A stretch of DNA of 64,000 nucleotides from Ecytonucleospora hepatopenaei (GCA_026692725.1 JAPMUG010000006.1:62001-126000), one strand, 5' to 3'. Counted from the stretch's first letter, positions 1-9,083 are shown. Numbers and translations are program-made. Notes: generated from the letters alone by a model not told the origin.

Positions 1-1585
1 TGTTTTCCACTGTTTCAACAATTCCTGAATCTTCTGCAATTATTATTATTTTATAATTTCTTAAAAAGATAGGTATGCCATTTTTTATGAAAATGTTTTT
101 TATTTGTGTGATAATCCTTATTGCCAAATATTCTTCCTTCATTATTGAGCCATTTTTAACTATAAAAGAAGATTTGTTATGAAAATGATTATGAGGATTA
201 CATCTGTTTGTGTCATTTTTTATAGCTTTATTTGTTGTAATTTTAACCTGTGTGTTTTCCTGTTGTATAATTTTTTCTAACAAAATTTGTTCAATGGCTA
301 TAAGTATATTTGACCTTATTCCAGTAATATCATTGATGTCATCTATATCCTTAATTGTATCAAATTGAAATGCCAATGTGTTTGCTTTATCAAATAGCAT
401 TTTATCTTCACTTTTATTTTTAAAATCCTTCTTTTTAAAATGCATAAAAACACTGCTATTGATTTTATGCTTATGTTGTAAAATGGAATTAACCATGAAA
501 GGGCCATTTGCCTTGCTGTCAAGTGCCAGAGAAGAAGTCACGTGCAATTTTTCTATGTGTTTGGAAAGTGTTGAGTTATTTTTTGAAATTAAATTTATGT
601 AATTTCCTCCATTATTTATGTTAAAAAGTTCTAGGTTTACAATAAGAAGTCTTTGCTTCATATTTTTTGGTAATTCGCTAAGTTTGTCACTTATCTTAAT
701 TAAATCATAATAATACCTTAAATTGCGTTTAAAAGACAATTTTGATTTGCTTGTGATATTTCTCAAATTCCTTTTCTTGTTGTAAATTAATTGTATTTCA
801 TTTATTTTATCAAAAAGAAATCCATCAAAAAATACTAAATTGCGCATCAAAGACATAAATAAAGCATTAAAATTTGGCAATTTATTATAATTTACAGTGA
901 ACATTTGCGTTCTAAATCTTACCAAAGTTAAAGAGTGTTTTTTCTTAGCGTATAATTTGCAAATGGAACGTATTTCTAAAATTTTCGTATTTTTCCTTTT
1001 TTGATATATTTCAATCTCATACAGGTCACAACATAGGTAATAACACATAGCGGCCTTGTTAACATCTTCAAGATTTGATAGGATGCTTTTCAAATAGCAA
1101 AATAAAATGACCCTAATTTGCATGTTTTTGCCCCGGTAAAGAAGCAAATTGTAAATTGCATCAGATTTCGTATCGATCATTATGTCAACGATATAAGGAA
1201 TATAATCACTGATGTCTTTATATATCAATTTTTTACACAAAATAATTTGTTGAAAGGCATGTTTTGATATACTTAATTGGTGTAAATAATACTCAGTAAA
1301 ATTGCTGCAGGTTTCATTTATAAAAATTTCTTCATTTTCAAAATATTTTTCCTCTGGCTTAAATTCTTCTTTAAGGTCTTCTGCATTCTTCAAAATGTTT
1401 TGTTTGTTTAAACTGGCCGTGCTCAATGTTAGATTATCTTGAATTTCCTTTATTAATTCATGTGTTTTGGTATTTTTATTTACAATATCATCAACGGTTA
1501 TCTCATCTTTTATATTTTTTCTTTCTTGTTGTGTGTTATTGTTTTTATTATCTATTTCAGTTTTTTCTTGTATATTTTCTGTCAT
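1..1585 (-). CDS. PIK1: Phosphatidylinositol 4-kinase, Pik1/PI4K-beta type (3' part beyond window)
   Basis: An open frame runs from an ATG at 1585 to the left edge (528 codons, no stop); the gene is cut by the window. The last visible part reads like the start of a PI3/PI4-kinase N-lobe: EEYLAIRIITQI, then IPIFLRNYKIIIIAEDSG and IVETVEN, matching the family pattern of a Leu-Ala helix, 'lwl-pY-ilv' and 'sDSGliE'. About residues 80-180 form a helical segment that could be the lipid-kinase-unique (LKU) domain of the Pik1 branch. The N-terminal 60 residues are Asn/Lys/Glu-rich. Pik1 makes PI4P at the Golgi in fungi, and SAC1, which removes PI4P, is also in this window. Ordering of motifs supports PI4K strongly; the beta (Pik1) rather than alpha (Stt4) subtype is an inference. 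Confidence 0.75.
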   Translation of the reverse strand, partial: MTENIQEKTEIDNKNNNTQQERKNIKDEITVDDIVNKNTKTHELIKEIQDNLTLSTASLNKQNILKNAEDLKEEFKPEEKYFENEEIFINETCSNFTEYYLHQLSISKHAFQQIILCKKLIYKDISDYIPYIVDIMIDTKSDAIYNLLLYRGKNMQIRVILFCYLKSILSNLEDVNKAAMCYYLCCDLYEIEIYQKRKNTKILEIRSICKLYAKKKHSLTLVRFRTQMFTVNYNKLPNFNALFMSLMRNLVFFDGFLFDKINEIQLIYNKKRNLRNITSKSKLSFKRNLRYYYDLIKISDKLSELPKNMKQRLLIVNLELFNINNGGNYINLISKNNSTLSKHIEKLHVTSSLALDSKANGPFMVNSILQHKHKINSSVFMHFKKKDFKNKSEDKMLFDKANTLAFQFDTIKDIDDINDITGIRSNILIAIEQILLEKIIQQENTQVKITTNKAIKNDTNRCNPHNHFHNKSSFIVKNGSIMKEEYLAIRIITQIKNIFIKNGIPIFLRNYKIIIIAEDSGIVETVEN

Positions 1586-1813
1586 TACACAATATATAAT
1601 GTATTTATATAAAATAAAATATTAGGGTTGTTTATAAATAAAAATAAACAGTTGGTGTTAATATATTTGTGTTATAATATTTTATATTAATATATCATGC
1701 AGCATAATATTTTCATTGTATATAAATTTAGTATGTAAATTACAAAACATTTTAACCTTTAAAAAAATAAAATACATAAAAATAAATTTTCTTTATCCTT
1801 ATAAAATTTTTTT

Positions 1814-2182
1814 ATGATAAAAATAGCAGAAAATATTGCTAATGAGACAACTTCTAAGAGAATTTTAAAAGAAGTACTAAAGAAGGGCGAAGGTTTAATT
1901 AGTGGCATCAAACCAGTTGTTAAAAACATAATCTCATATGGAGATATCAAAGAAGAAAAATTTTATAAAAATGAAAAAGACGAAGAATTAAGTAAACCTA
2001 TTGTTGTTTTTGATGGCAATACAGAACCCATGGATCTTATAACACACATACCAATTCTATGTCAGCGTAATGAGATAAAATATTTTTTTGTAAATGACAA
2101 AAAATGGATAGCTAATAAAACATGTGTGTTTTTAAAAAATATTGAGGTAGAGAAATACAACAAAATAATTAAAGACTTATAA
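1814..2182 (+). CDS. NHP2: L7Ae-family RNA-binding protein, NHP2-like (H/ACA snoRNP)
   Basis: 122 residues, the usual size for a small L7Ae/NHP2 protein. The core is recognisable: LKKGEGLISGIKPVVKNI (family 'RG-vk-V-K-i'), then IVVFDG and EPMDLITHIPILC (around residues 70-84), equivalent to the family's 'A-D-tsP-dli-hiP-lCe', followed by IKYFFVNDKKWI. These residues line the kink-turn RNA-binding face. NHP2 binds H/ACA guide RNAs that direct pseudouridylation in the nucleolus. NHP2 is preferred over Snu13 or eL8 because of the acidic linker and the 'hiPilC' signature, but the subfamily is not certain. It faces away from the PI4-kinase gene and is followed 100 bp later by ORC4 on the same strand. 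Confidence 0.65.
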   Translation: MIKIAENIANETTSKRILKEVLKKGEGLISGIKPVVKNIISYGDIKEEKFYKNEKDEELSKPIVVFDGNTEPMDLITHIPILCQRNEIKYFFVNDKKWIANKTCVFLKNIEVEKYNKIIKDL

Positions 2183-2282
2183 CTAATTTTTTAATTTAAT
2201 GTTTTAAACACTAATACATATAATTTATTTTGTTTAGTATAAGATATAAATAAAAGTATTTTTTCCCTCATTTCTAATTTTT

Positions 2283-3242
2283 ATGGATTTAAAAATAAAA
2301 AATAATGTCAAAAATGAACAGATTACTGAAGAAATTATTCATTTTCTACTTGGAAAATCAAGTGAGCAGCTTTTAATAATAGGCCCAGATCCTTTCGTAA
2401 TAGAAAAAATCATTAAAAAAATTGTTAAGGAATTTAATGAAAATTTAAAACAAAATTTTGTGGATGACGAAAAGAGTAAAAAGAAGAATAAAAAACAAAT
2501 TCAACTAACACATGAAGTTGTTTACATAAATACAAAAAAAGAAACAAATTTAAACAACAAAATATTTATTATAGACATTTCACTCTCTACTTCCATGCAA
2601 TACCAATCCGTTCTTTATTATTATTTAGAGCGTGTTTTGGATCATAATTGCATTGTTATTTTAACATCGACTTCCATCCAGTGCCTTAATTCATTTGAAA
2701 AAAGAGTAAAATCGAGATTTAAAAATAAAATATTTATGCTGGGATACAGCAAGAAAATACAAGATGCGTCTGGGGATAAAAAGAAGGAAAGCGTTTCACC
2801 AGAAAATAACAAAAATACAGACGTCTTAAATGTAAAAAACAACTTTACAGAAAAACTTAATTATAAAGAGAATAAAGTTGATTTTTTAATGTGCAAATCT
2901 ACAGTTCAGGAGCAAAGAGCATTTGATTTTATGAAAAAATATAGCTTACAACATTATTCTATAGATTTTATCAGCGAAATGTTAGAACCCTTGCATTTTA
3001 TAATAATGATATTGTTTTTTAAGAAAAATATCAAAATTAAGCAAAATCAGGTATATGAAAATTTTAAAAAATTACAAATCAAAGAACTTTATTGTTCTGA
3101 TGAAAATGATATTCTTTACGCATATTACGATTTATTAGAGTTTAGGTGGATAAATGGTAATGGAGAAGTTATGATAGATAAGGAAGAATTTATGGAATCG
3201 GTTGAAAAATATTGTCCACTTTATATTAAAAAATTAGTATAG
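2283..3242 (+). CDS. ORC4: Origin recognition complex subunit 4-like AAA+ protein
   Basis: 319 residues. The best anchor is FEKRVKSRFKNKIF (residues about 138-150), the ORC4 'LEKRVKSRFshr' sensor/arginine segment. Upstream is IFIIDIS (Walker-B position) and SVLYYYLERVLDHNCIVILTST, matching 'nqtlLYnlfD ... viGlT'. The C-terminal half (LEPLHFIIMILFF ... LQIKELYCSDEND ... YYDLLEFRWI) has the helical shape of the ORC4 C-terminal region. The Walker A site is degenerate: IIGPDPFVIEK (residues 32-42) lacks the GxxGxGKT consensus, so nucleotide binding is probably lost. A basic low-complexity insert lies around residues 160-200. The protein would act in origin licensing in the nucleus. Spacing to NHP2 upstream is 100 bp. 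Confidence 0.7.
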   Translation: MDLKIKNNVKNEQITEEIIHFLLGKSSEQLLIIGPDPFVIEKIIKKIVKEFNENLKQNFVDDEKSKKKNKKQIQLTHEVVYINTKKETNLNNKIFIIDISLSTSMQYQSVLYYYLERVLDHNCIVILTSTSIQCLNSFEKRVKSRFKNKIFMLGYSKKIQDASGDKKKESVSPENNKNTDVLNVKNNFTEKLNYKENKVDFLMCKSTVQEQRAFDFMKKYSLQHYSIDFISEMLEPLHFIIMILFFKKNIKIKQNQVYENFKKLQIKELYCSDENDILYAYYDLLEFRWINGNGEVMIDKEEFMESVEKYCPLYIKKLV

Positions 3243-3366
3243 AATTAATTACAAACAAATTATTAAAAGTTAGTTTTCAATAAACATTTTGAGAATAAAA
3301 ATGATATAAAATTTAATGATTTTAAACACTAAAAAAATTAAAAAATAGAAAAATAAATTTCATATT

Positions 3367-3828
3367 TTATATATTTTCATCAGGTTTTTGCGATTTTTTT
3401 GGTTTAGACCGCTTTGACTTTTTTCTTTTTGTGTTTTTATCATCTTTGCTAGACAAATCAACTTCTACTTTTTCTTCTTTATTTTCGCTAACATTCTCAG
3501 TCGTTTTATTTTCACTAACACTCTCAGATGTTTCACCAGAATTATTTGGGTTTGTTTCTTGATTTTCATCTTCAACAGCTTTTTCTATTGGTTTGCCTGT
3601 TTGATTAACAACCGTAACATTTGTATTTGATTCAGGATTTCTTGGAGAAACAAGATTTCTAGTGGAAAACAAACACTTGAAAATTAAACCTAAAAATGCT
3701 GCTATTATGCCTATAATTATAATTATGATCAAAGACCACAATAAAAAGAAAAACACAGCGCCCACTGTCAATTCATCTGATGTAAGTTTTTGTGCACTAT
3801 CCCACCATTCTGCAAATATATTTAACAT
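3367..3828 (-). CDS. Single-pass membrane protein with long charged tail, unknown
   Basis: 153 residues. A Trp-containing N-terminus (about 20 residues) is followed by one strongly hydrophobic segment (residues about 21-52, with an Ile run) and then a polar, Glu/Asn/Ser-rich region ending in a Lys/Arg/Ser-rich tail (KRKKSKRSKPKKSQK). The layout suggests a short lumenal or extracellular head and a long cytosolic or nuclear tail. Two imperfect SVSENK-type repeats sit in the acidic part. I recognise no family. It lies convergent to ORC4 and 154 bp downstream, in start-to-end terms, of the two-TM protein gene. Confidence 0.5.
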   Translation of the reverse strand: MLNIFAEWWDSAQKLTSDELTVGAVFFFLLWSLIIIIIIGIIAAFLGLIFKCLFSTRNLVSPRNPESNTNVTVVNQTGKPIEKAVEDENQETNPNNSGETSESVSENKTTENVSENKEEKVEVDLSSKDDKNTKRKKSKRSKPKKSQKPDENI

Positions 3829-3982
3829 TTACCTTTTAATTATATTTTAAGCTATTTGTTTTCTAAAATGGGTTTGTTTATTTATAATTTTGTTTGCTAT
3901 GTAAACAAAATGGCATATAAAAATATTGATAGCATTTTAAATCCTAATTGCATTATTAAGATTAAAAGTGATTAAAATTTAA

Positions 3983-4360
3983 TCAAAAAACATCAATCCT
4001 TTCATCTATGATAATATTATCATTGACATTATTTCTTTCATTTAAAATATTTTTAACATTTTCATTAGTAAGCAGCTCTTGACCTATTACAACTTCATGA
4101 GTAATTGGCTTTTCTTCTATCAAATGTGATTTTTCTGTATTTTTCAGCAAGTAATTTTCTCTTTGTTGTTGCAACCTTTCTCTTTGCATTTCCTTAAACA
4201 TCTTGTATAAATACTCAACCAAGGCAATTAGTCCAAATATGACTGAAAAAATACCTAGCTGTAAAATAACCAAACCCAAATAAAATAAAATCCCGTGAAT
4301 TATAAAATGCATAAAATACAAAAATTTTATGCATTTTATGCTTAAAAATTTGTTTGTCAT
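3983..4360 (-). CDS. Small membrane protein overlapping the FEN1 stop codon, unknown
   Basis: 125 residues. Residues about 8-52 hold two hydrophobic stretches (FLYFMHFIIHGILFYLGLVI and the segment after it), then a basic Arg/Gln helix (MFKEMQRERLQQQREN) and an acidic/Asn-rich tail. No family recognised. Its ATG shares one base with the TAA stop of FEN1 (TAATG, 4358-4362), so no separate promoter exists between the two; the gene must be read from a promoter inside FEN1 or from a transcript covering both. An alternative start at Met16 is possible. Confidence 0.5.
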   Translation of the reverse strand: MTNKFLSIKCIKFLYFMHFIIHGILFYLGLVILQLGIFSVIFGLIALVEYLYKMFKEMQRERLQQQRENYLLKNTEKSHLIEEKPITHEVVIGQELLTNENVKNILNERNNVNDNIIIDERIDVF

Positions 4361-5478
4361 TATTTTTTAGTAAAAAAAGATTCAATGCGGGTTTGTTTTC
4401 CTTCAATTTTACATCCTTTCAACTTTTTAATACCATTTTCAATCCTTTGTTTATCAAAACCTTTTTCATTAACTAGATAATTTATAACAGCTTGTTCATC
4501 AATATTGTTTGGTTCAAAACTAATTTTTTTAAGGTTCTCAATATTAGTTCTGCTAATAAAAATTTTTATTTTATTTTCATTCTCCTTTGACTTATTTTCA
4601 CATACAAAATTTTCATTAAACTCATTACCCGAAAGATTTAAAAAAATATCCCTTGCCTCCTCGTATTTAAAATCCTCTCCTGTTTCAATTTCTTCTTTTT
4701 TGAGCATATTATCAATATTTTTGTATTTAAAAATAAAATCAACTGCTTTTTTTGGTCCAATCCCTTTAATGGTACCTGAATAATCACAACCTAGCATAAT
4801 ACACATATCTATAAATTCTTCCATGGTTAAATTTAATTCTTTAAGAGCAGCATTCAAATTATACTCGTCGATTGCAAGATTCTTGCTTTTAGAGGCATTA
4901 AAATTTCTCAAAAGTACATTTGCACCAAAACACAAAGTGTCCATATCTTCGGTTGCAACTGCATCAACATAATTTGTTTTATTAAGATAAGCACAATATG
5001 CTTCTGCTTCACTAGGAGCTGTAATAAAAGGAATGCATAAAAGTTCAAGCAAATGCATACAGTCTGAAATATGTTCTTTTGTCATTTTTACACTTATTTT
5101 TTCATATTTTGTGACAGATAAAGCATCATTATCCTTTATAGCCTGTTTTAATTTTTCCTGAACATTCTCTCTTCTTTTATCTCTTTTTGTAAGTTCATGC
5201 ACTTTTGCCGCTGGAGCTTCACCGTCAAAAACAAAAATTGGAATTATTCCTTCTTGTACCCATCGTATGCACCTATAGAACAAGCCACTTAAATGACTCG
5301 TAGTTTCGTCACCGTATGCCAAATTGCTGCCTTCTGCTCTTACTGAAACTAAAAATTGGTAAATGCACATTGAAGCATCTACTGCTACTTTATAACCACT
5401 GTAATACTTCATTTGGTGTTGTTTTAAAGCAGATGGCGCATGTGTTTTTATAACCTTTGCTAAATTTTTTATTCCCAT
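4360..5478 (-). CDS. FEN1: Flap endonuclease 1
   Basis: 372 residues, the usual FEN1 length. It begins MGIKNLAKVI, with the N-terminal Gly needed for catalysis after Met removal. XPG-N motifs: AVDASMCIYQFL and PIFVFDGEAP. XPG-I motifs: APSEAEAYCAYL and ATEDMDTLCFG, carrying the Glu/Asp metal ligands. The helix-hairpin-helix reads MLGCDYSGTIKGIGPKKA. The C-terminus ends in a PCNA-interaction box, QTRIESFF (QxxIxxFF). The enzyme cuts 5' flaps during Okazaki fragment maturation and long-patch base excision repair. A GGG-containing motif (AAGGGTA) lies 11 to 17 bp upstream of the ATG. Its stop overlaps the next gene by one base. Confidence 0.97.
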   Translation of the reverse strand: MGIKNLAKVIKTHAPSALKQHQMKYYSGYKVAVDASMCIYQFLVSVRAEGSNLAYGDETTSHLSGLFYRCIRWVQEGIIPIFVFDGEAPAAKVHELTKRDKRRENVQEKLKQAIKDNDALSVTKYEKISVKMTKEHISDCMHLLELLCIPFITAPSEAEAYCAYLNKTNYVDAVATEDMDTLCFGANVLLRNFNASKSKNLAIDEYNLNAALKELNLTMEEFIDMCIMLGCDYSGTIKGIGPKKAVDFIFKYKNIDNMLKKEEIETGEDFKYEEARDIFLNLSGNEFNENFVCENKSKENENKIKIFISRTNIENLKKISFEPNNIDEQAVINYLVNEKGFDKQRIENGIKKLKGCKIEGKQTRIESFFTKK

Positions 5479-5724
5479 TATAAAAAATACCCTTTTTAAA
5501 ATTTAAATTCTTTTTATTTTTCCATAACAGTTAACTTATTTTAATGTTATTTTCAATTTAAATAATGGTATTATTAAATGGTTACGAAAAAATGTTTTTT
5601 TATTTACAATAAGCAATTATTAAACAAATTTAATTGTAATTTTTTTGGCATTAAATTTTAAGGTAAAAAGCAATGCACAAAATAAAATTAATCAAAGAGT
5701 TCTTTTACAAAAATAATTTATTTT

Positions 5725-6141
5725 TTACCAATCTAATTCCCCTGTTGCTGTATTAAACGGGTAATCTTCATATCCCTCAATATTTACAAAACCATCCTTA
5801 AATATACACTTCCACTTTCCCTTGTGTTTTACAACTTTTACAAATAAACACACAACGTAAACATTTTGTACTTTTTCCGCCTCTGCTATATCTATTTCTT
5901 CTTCAAATACGTCTTCATCGGACATCATTTCTGAAGAATACGCACTATCTTCTTCTTCTTCTGTATACTGTTCATTTTTATTTTCTACACTTAGATTTTC
6001 AAAATTTGTCAGCCAATCTTCTCTCAGTGAATACAAAAAATTTGGTTCTTTAAATAAATCAGCATTTTCATTCATAAGCTCCTTACATACATCATCAATA
6101 ACATCATAATACAGTTTTTTTACACCAGAAACATATTGCAT
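5725..6141 (-). CDS. TOA1: Transcription initiation factor IIA large subunit
   Basis: 138 residues, much shorter than yeast Toa1 because the linker is nearly gone. The N-terminal four-helix-bundle part is visible: LYYDVIDDVCKELMNENADLF ending in 'LREDWLTNF'. An acidic spacer (TEEEEDSAYSSEMMSDEDVFEEE) follows. The C-terminal beta-barrel domain reads VVCLFVKVVKHKGKWKCIFK, DGFVNIEGYEDYPFNTATGE and LDW, equivalent to the conserved 'mlCqydKv-r-KnkWKc-lKdGim-i-gkDY-F-kA-GEfeW'. TFIIA binds TBP on promoter DNA. A CCC motif sits just upstream of the ATG (GCCCTAAAATG in gene sense). Confidence 0.92.
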   Translation of the reverse strand: MQYVSGVKKLYYDVIDDVCKELMNENADLFKEPNFLYSLREDWLTNFENLSVENKNEQYTEEEEDSAYSSEMMSDEDVFEEEIDIAEAEKVQNVYVVCLFVKVVKHKGKWKCIFKDGFVNIEGYEDYPFNTATGELDW

Positions 6142-6272
6142 TTTAGGGCAAATTTTTTATTCAAAAAACCTTTATATTTTATTTTATCTTATGGTGTTTT
6201 TTGTGCTTTAATTTTAATTATATTGACTGTTTGGGTTTCACAAACATTTATAACATTTTTTTATTTGTTTTT

Positions 6273-6506
6273 ATGCTAGTACCTCCTCAGTTAGGGTCAA
6301 AAGAAAGAAAGGAGCACGATATAAACATCTTGAGGATGTTTTTTGTGGTATGTGAAAACCACAACATATCTGAAGACGAAGATATACAAAAATCATTTTT
6401 CCATCTGGTAAAATGGGCAGGTAAGTCTAATTTTCTTGAGGAATATTTAATGTTTGAAAGTTTTGTGCAAAAATACGTGGAAAAAAAGAAAAGCCAGCAA
6501 ATATAA
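6273..6506 (+). CDS. Small helical protein, unknown
   Basis: 77 residues from the ATG at 6273; the frame is open further upstream but only with non-ATG codons. MLVPPQLGSKERKEHDIN starts the protein, followed by predicted amphipathic helices (ILRMFFVVCENHNI, FFHLVKWAGKSNFLEEYLMF) and a Lys-rich end. No signal peptide or membrane segment. I recognise no family. It is divergent from TOA1 (131 bp between starts) and convergent with the RecA-like gene with only 23 bp between the two stops. Confidence 0.45.
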   Translation: MLVPPQLGSKERKEHDINILRMFFVVCENHNISEDEDIQKSFFHLVKWAGKSNFLEEYLMFESFVQKYVEKKKSQQI

Positions 6507-6529
6507 ATAGAATAAAGTTGTAGACATGT

Positions 6530-7120
6530 TTATTTTTCAATGTTTTTGTTACTAACAAATGTTATCTGTGCAAATCCTGTGATTTTAAATGTTTTCAAAA
6601 ATTCACTTGAGGAACTGTAAATCACCCTGTTACCACACAATTTCTTTCTTATTATAAACTTTTTATTAGCATAGTATAGCCATTTGTACCCAAAATATTT
6701 GTTATACAACAAAAAGTTAGAATCAAATATATCCTTATTGTTAAATAAATTATTTACAATAATTACCTTAGATTTATGTTTAAAAATTATATTGCGCATG
6801 CATTGTATAATATTTGTAACATCTTTTCTTTTTTCCCTGGGTTTGTTTTCTGTGTATAAAAAAGCATCAAAAGAATCTACAACGATACATTTAAAACTAT
6901 ATAGGTTTATAAGGTAACTTAATTGTTTTGTCATAAAAATTCTAAACTCAAAAAACGTGTTTACGCGCAAAATCCACAACAATTTCAAACATCCTATTTG
7001 GCTAGGAACGTTTCTATTTGTGATATAAAGAGTGTTTTCTTGTTTTATTTGTGAAAGAATAAAATTAGTTTTTCCTACACCTGGTTCTCCCATTACTTCT
7101 GTAATGCCAATTTTAAACAT
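6530..7120 (-). CDS. RecA/Rad51-like ATPase (Rad51-paralogue type)
   Basis: 196 residues. It begins KIGITEVMGEPGVGKT, a Walker A (residues 11-18) in the 'iTEi-Ge-GsGKTq' context typical of Rad51 family members. Walker B is FKCIVVDSFDAF (residues 77-87). Near the end, YKWLYYANKKFIIRK resembles the Rad51-family 'lG--wa---n-R--l-r' strand. The N-terminal helix-hairpin DNA-binding domain of Rad51/Dmc1 is missing and the core is short, so this looks like a Rad51 paralogue (Rad55/Rad57/XRCC2/3 class) rather than the recombinase itself. Likely role: accessory ATPase in homologous recombination. Exact orthology is not assignable by eye. Confidence 0.6.
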   Translation of the reverse strand: MFKIGITEVMGEPGVGKTNFILSQIKQENTLYITNRNVPSQIGCLKLLWILRVNTFFEFRIFMTKQLSYLINLYSFKCIVVDSFDAFLYTENKPREKRKDVTNIIQCMRNIIFKHKSKVIIVNNLFNNKDIFDSNFLLYNKYFGYKWLYYANKKFIIRKKLCGNRVIYSSSSEFLKTFKITGFAQITFVSNKNIEK

Positions 7121-7289
7121 TTAGGATTTTTTTGGGAATTTTTTAAAGAAATATTTTAAAATCAAATTATTTTCTAGTTCATCAAAACAATATTAAATTA
7201 CATAATAAATTATATTTTGATTTAAATAAGCTGTTAATTATTTTAAATCATATTTTATTTTAAAACAAAACAAAAACACATTATTTTTT

Positions 7290-7739
7290 ATGAAAAACAT
7301 TGAGTATCTGATAGGCCCAACAGGAATTTCAATCTTGCTAGGTTTATGTGCATATGGTTCATGCTCAGGAATGTCACTTTGTGGATGTTCAAGCACACTT
7401 TATGCAGACAAAGGAAAAATAGTAACATATTCTTACGTAGCAATGATAATGATATCAACGGTCTTTTTCTATGGATTTATTTTAGCAATCATTACTATGA
7501 ACAAAATCACTGATAATTACAAGTATATTACATCCATATGGCACTTGTCAGCATGCACCCTATTTGGAATGGTGGGGTGCACGGCAGGAATTTCAATGGG
7601 GAAAATTTCACAGAGTGGATTTAGAAGAATAGCAGAAAGAGGAGAATTTTTTATGTCTTTTTTGATTGCACTTGCTTCTGTTGAAGTCACGCTTGTTTTG
7701 GCATTTTTATGTAGTTTACTTATGATTTATCACCACTAA
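7290..7739 (+). CDS. VMA3: V-type proton ATPase proteolipid (c-ring) subunit
   Basis: 149 residues in four hydrophobic helices, the expected size for a duplicated c subunit. The order fits the family: a Gly/Ala/Ser-rich first helix (GISILLGLCAYGSCSGMSLCG), then VAMIMISTVFFYGFILAIIT (family 'vmagil-iYGLi'), HLSACTLFGMVGCTAGISMG (family 'l--Gls-l-aG-aiG'), and the last helix FLIALASVEVTLVLAFL. The proton-carrying Glu is E132 in SVEVTL. It would rotate in the V0 ring and acidify vacuolar compartments. Which of the three paralogues (c, c', c'') it represents cannot be told, so the symbol is provisional. Confidence 0.8.
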   Translation: MKNIEYLIGPTGISILLGLCAYGSCSGMSLCGCSSTLYADKGKIVTYSYVAMIMISTVFFYGFILAIITMNKITDNYKYITSIWHLSACTLFGMVGCTAGISMGKISQSGFRRIAERGEFFMSFLIALASVEVTLVLAFLCSLLMIYHH

Positions 7740-7914
7740 AATATTTTAAGCACATTTTAACCTTATTTTATAAAAATATGAAAATATTTTATTTTCAATA
7801 CTTAATCATGATTTGCAAATAAAAACAAATTTGCCAACACTTTAACAATAAAATGCAATAAACAACACATTTTTATGATTTTAAAATTTTTAAAAACTTT
7901 ATACCTATAAAAAT

Positions 7915-8724
7915 ATGCTTACAAAAAAAGAGAGTTTGTTTGATTATTTATCATTTCCCACTGCATGTACTGGAATTTGTGCAACAGACAGTGGTGTTCT
8001 TTGTATTGGAACATATAAACCTTCTATCAAGCAATTTTGTTTTGAACAAAAAACACAATTTATGGAAAGACACGCAAATACCGAACTTTTAAAGTGTCAA
8101 TATATTGAAGAAGGTAAATTTTGTGTTATAAAAGCAGATAGAACCGTTGATTTTTACAACAAAACAGGAATGGTTGATTCAGTCAAATTTTATTCAGAGG
8201 TTACGGATATTGGTTATTGTGACAAAAATGCATATGTTGCAACTGCCGAGGGTTTTACAACAATAAATTTAATGACGGGGGAAATGGCGAATACAAAATT
8301 TATGACAAAGAATTTTAAGTTTAAAAAGGAATTGAATTTGTTAGCATTTACAACAGAAAATTCATGGGGTATTTATGACACAAGAACACAAGAAAAGACA
8401 ATGGAACATGAAGAGAAAAACACAAAGTCTAATGTTTTTGATGTTTTTGGAAATAATTTGATGCTTTCAACTTCTGACTGTTTTAAAGAGTTTGACATAA
8501 GAAATCCATCAAAACCACTTGTTGTGCTATCAAAAGATTTTAGCAGCATAATCTACAAAAATGAAAGCTGTAAAATATTAATAGATAACAATAATTTATA
8601 TGAAAATAACTTAAAAAATAGAACAGAAAAAGAATCATTTTTAGTACATTCTACCTGTTTTTATGACAACTATTTATTTATAGGTGGTGAAACAGAAAAT
8701 ATTTTAGTTTATGAAATAAGTTAG
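7915..8724 (+). CDS. ENP2: Nucleolar WD40-type protein ENP2/NOL10 (short form)
   Basis: 269 residues. The N-terminus is diagnostic: SLFDYLSFPTACTGI, GTYKPSIKQFCF and FMERHANTELLKCQYI match NOL10/Enp2 'svFDYf-FPta-t-ik---dG-yi-atGtYkP-ik-fd---ls-kfeRH-dsEvv'. The rest forms short beta-propeller-like repeats ending IGGETENILVYEIS. Yeast Enp2 is about 700 residues, so this copy keeps only the propeller and has lost the C-terminal half, in line with microsporidian reduction. Role: 90S pre-ribosome / 18S rRNA processing in the nucleolus. Confidence 0.8.
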   Translation: MLTKKESLFDYLSFPTACTGICATDSGVLCIGTYKPSIKQFCFEQKTQFMERHANTELLKCQYIEEGKFCVIKADRTVDFYNKTGMVDSVKFYSEVTDIGYCDKNAYVATAEGFTTINLMTGEMANTKFMTKNFKFKKELNLLAFTTENSWGIYDTRTQEKTMEHEEKNTKSNVFDVFGNNLMLSTSDCFKEFDIRNPSKPLVVLSKDFSSIIYKNESCKILIDNNNLYENNLKNRTEKESFLVHSTCFYDNYLFIGGETENILVYEIS

Positions 8725-8801
8725 TTTTTGTCTGGTTGATGTTTAAATTAAACTATATTTTGTTAATATTTTTAAATTAAGCTTTTAGTGATTATACCCT
8801 T

Positions 8802-9035
8802 ATGGTTTTAGTGTTGTTTTTAGATTTTTTTTATTTTTTCATTAAAATTATTTTATGTGCAAATCCAGCACTTATAGTAACAGCCATTGTTTTAGACGGT
8901 GCATTTAAAAGAGAAAAAGTTTTAACTATTAAGCAAATTTTAAACGATTTTGTAAGGGAAAAAGAAGATAAAAACAGTGGTAAAAATGCATTAGAAAAAC
9001 ACTCTGTTAAAGAATTTGATAAAAAGTCACAGTAA
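8802..9035 (+). CDS. Small secreted or membrane-anchored protein, unknown
   Basis: 77 residues. The first 19 residues (MVLVLFLDFFYFFIKIILC) form a signal peptide or anchor, followed by a hydrophobic patch (ANPALIVTAIVLDG) and a Lys/Glu-rich tail. A CCC motif lies directly before the start (TACCCTTATG), which supports this ATG and expression. No family recognised. It sits immediately upstream of the paired membrane-protein genes and in the same direction. Confidence 0.5.
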   Translation: MVLVLFLDFFYFFIKIILCANPALIVTAIVLDGAFKREKVLTIKQILNDFVREKEDKNSGKNALEKHSVKEFDKKSQ

Positions 9036-9083
9036 ATTTATAAATTAAAAGGTTGTTTTCTATTAATTTTTTAATTACCCCTA

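Noticed and set aside
378..602. Plus-strand 74-codon frame
   Set aside because: Lies antisense inside the PI4-kinase frame (1-1585 minus), which has the protein-like pattern and family motifs.
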